64,000 nt of DNA from Gilvimarinus gilvus (GTDB lineage: Bacteria > Pseudomonadota > Gammaproteobacteria > Pseudomonadales > Cellvibrionaceae): NCBI RefSeq assembly GCF_030518155.1, contig NZ_JAULRU010000220.1, positions 1-64,000 of the forward strand, written 5' to 3'. Below are positions 62,706 through 64,000 of the stretch, piece after piece. The notes below the pieces were generated by a model. That model worked only from the letters and a program-made list of their open reading frames with translations. It had not been told where the DNA came from and did no database searches. The translations under genes were made by a program, and so were the position numbers. Positions within the stretch are counted from its first letter, which is position 1. Each line of letters opens with the position of its first letter.

Positions 62706-63246
62706 GGTATCTCCATGTTGGTTATTATAGGGATCAAACCCGAAGCATAGACGCTAACCGGTTACACTGACAATTCAATTTTTGAAAACGTTACTTTACA
62801 AACCTGCACACTCAAGGGGCCACTCACAACTCTGTACCCTCTCTATACTCCCTGATTCCCGGTGGGTAAGTTTGCTACATAGCGCAAGCTTTCACCTGGC
62901 CCGCCTCTTAAAAGCGGTTGTTAAACACCACGTTACTGTTAAAATACCGCCGCCTAAAACTACCCGCAACAACGTTGTTCTGATCGCTGTGGTACCGCGC
63001 CATTGACGAGATTGTCAGAATTCAACAGTGGCATTCTACTCAGGGGCAAATGGTACAGATCCAATCTCTAAGCCTTGCCTTTCGCAATCCTTTTTTTGAT
63101 CTGATATCACTCATAGATTGGTCCCATGTTAGTGCCTTGAACAAATTGAGACGCTTATCCACTGGCGAGTCGTCACAATGGCGCGCGAATTAAGGAAGCA
63201 AAAAACTATGACCGATAGGTCAGATAATAAAAAGAGGATATTCACC
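62706..63246. other. Gene-free region with regulatory site
   Basis: 541 bp divergent gap between the isomerase-like gene and the GH5 gene. The only element I can support is the LacI-type operator at 62755. The small readings in it have no ribosome site or plausible composition. Confidence 0.5.
62755..62764. promoter_or_regulatory. LacI-type operator core upstream of the exported isomerase gene
   Basis: TAACCGGTTA, the perfect core of the site found at 10336-10349; with the following CAC the right half is longer. It is 50 bases upstream of the gene at 62705 and about 480 bases before the GH5 gene. Confidence 0.55.
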
Positions 63247-64000
63247 ATGCGCCACCACACCAGGACTTTCACTTGGCTTGCGGCCGCCCTACTCAGCGCC
63301 CTATTGCTCAATGGCTGCGGATCATCCAGCAGCTCGCCGGGCACCAACAGCTCCTCCCATCAATCCAGCGAGAGCTCAAGTTCTTCTAGTTCTAGTTCTA
63401 GTTCTAGTTCTAGCTCTAGCTCTAGCTCTAGCTCTAGCTCATCCAGTATGGATGCGACCGCAATGCTCGGTACCGATGGTACGCAATGGGTCGACGCCAA
63501 TAACAATCCTGTACTACTAAAAGGCACCAACCTAGGTAACTGGTTACTGCAAGAGTTTTGGATGATGGGACAAAGTACCCAAGCCGTGAACGACCAGTGC
63601 ACACTGGAGTCGGTACTTGATGAGCGATTCGGCAACGCCGAGCGCAAACGTTTGATGACCCTGTTTCGTGATAATTGGATTACCGAACGCGACTGGAATC
63701 ACATGGCTGATTTTGGCCTTAACGTTATTAGGCTGCCGTTTATATGGAACCTGATTGAGGATGAAAACAACCCCTACACGCTGCGCGACGATGCCTGGAA
63801 ATATCTGGACCTCGCCATAGCCGAGGCGGCCGAACGAGATATGTATATTATTCTCGATTTACACGGCGCCGTCGGGAGTCAGGGCTGGGAACATCACTCC
63901 GGCTGCGCTGGACGCAATTGGTACTGGGACGGCGGCAACGGTCAAGAGGCCTCCTATTACCAAGACCGCACCATATGGCTGTGGGAGCAAATCGCTGAGC
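63247..64000 (+). CDS. GH5-family glycosidase, lipoprotein with poly-serine linker (partial)
   Basis: 251 codons before the window ends. The signal ([20 protein letters not shown]) ends in lipobox LNGC (Cys24). A linker with 25 consecutive serines follows (63373-63447), then a TIM barrel start: [43 protein letters not shown]. These match GH5 (BglC-like, possibly exo-beta-1,3-glucanase type); the catalytic glutamates lie beyond the edge. GAGG precedes the ATG by 9 nt; an in-frame ATG at 63208 would spoil the signal peptide. Poly-serine linkers are a hallmark of Saccharophagus/Cellvibrio enzymes. Confidence 0.9.
   Translation, partial: MRHHTRTFTWLAAALLSALLLNGCGSSSSSPGTNSSSHQSSESSSSSSSSSSSSSSSSSSSSSSSSSMDATAMLGTDGTQWVDANNNPVLLKGTNLGNWLLQEFWMMGQSTQAVNDQCTLESVLDERFGNAERKRLMTLFRDNWITERDWNHMADFGLNVIRLPFIWNLIEDENNPYTLRDDAWKYLDLAIAEAAERDMYIILDLHGAVGSQGWEHHSGCAGRNWYWDGGNGQEASYYQDRTIWLWEQIAE
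63385..63438 (+). repeat. Hexamer repeat TCTAGY coding for serine
   Basis: Nine TCTAGT/TCTAGC units in frame within the linker. Copy-number change would alter linker length by two serines without shifting the frame. Confidence 0.9.

Noticed and set aside
62782-63006. 74-codon frame in the divergent gap before the GH5 gene
   Set aside because: Low-complexity basic peptide without supporting signals.
63360-63647. Antisense frame with long Glu-Leu repeat
   Set aside because: Simple mirror of the serine-coding hexamer repeat on the other strand.

Overview
The window looks like chromosome from a marine, polysaccharide-degrading gammaproteobacterium of the Cellvibrionaceae type (Saccharophagus/Teredinibacter/Gilvimarinus-like). 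This rests on gammaproteobacterial housekeeping blocks (grpE-dnaK-dnaJ beside recN, fur divergent from bamE, rnfH/ratA near smpB, crp beside an OsmC gene and coq7) combined with a large TonB-dependent receptor, a lipoprotein sulfatase, a lipoprotein GH5 glycosidase with a poly-serine linker, and LacI-type TGTAACCGGTTACA operators. The genus is inference. No rRNA, tRNA or CRISPR array was seen.

Layout. 1-676: mobile DNA, with the first codons of a probable IS1182-like transposase abutting an integron attC site and one complete gene cassette (membrane protein). 680-1020: a cluster of short degenerate repeats. 1068-6764 (minus): an overlapping seven-gene operon from a YtrA-type GntR regulator through an S33 peptidase-like lipoprotein, a NatA/NatB-like ABC exporter, an alpha/beta hydrolase and an S4 RNA-binding protein to a YlqF/RbgA-type GTPase. 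6896-9955 (minus): a second exporter-like operon (CPBP protease, ABC ATPase, multi-span membrane protein). 10436-15403 (plus): TonB receptor and sulfatase. 15519-18506 (minus): HTH protein with a membrane tail, small membrane-anchored protein, SGNH hydrolase and Ycf46-like AAA ATPase. 18626-21455: solute-binding-like protein, coq7, OsmC (minus), crp. 21737-25238 (minus): sugar catabolic set (isomerase, Gfo/Idh/MocA oxidoreductase, MFS). 25600-29575 (minus): dnaJ, dnaK, grpE behind a sigma-32-type promoter. 29721-32336: recN with a LexA box, fur, bamE. 32503-38638 (minus): hybrid kinase, receiver, Hpt-REC-REC-GGDEF. 38732-44780: rnfH, ratA, two NSS symporters, smpB and a Ser/Thr kinase. 44854-47179 (minus): a beta-propeller-like lipoprotein gene broken by a 267-bp MITE and a G8 frameshift. 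47384-51150: Met/His-rich barrel protein, two DUF4136 lipoproteins, an MFS transporter. 51505-59503 (plus): allophanate hydrolase and urtABCDE, with a sigma-54-type promoter in front and a structured, riboswitch-like leader before urtA. 59584-64000: NTF2-like protein, esterase, HAD phosphatase, exported isomerase-like protein, and the start of the GH5 gene.

How it fits together. The TonB receptor, sulfatase, esterase, GH5 enzyme and sugar operon suggest uptake and breakdown of (partly sulfated) polysaccharides, with LacI-type sites at two loci hinting at a shared regulon. The urea block couples ABC urea import to allophanate hydrolysis under probable nitrogen control, although no urea carboxylase is in view. 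Between genes runs a family of palindromic, heptad-phased repeats (GTCTGAT-like) at several loci. The strongest leads are the MITE-broken lipoprotein gene (removing the element restores the frame exactly), the urtA leader RNA, the integron cassette with its abutting IS, and the heptad repeat family.
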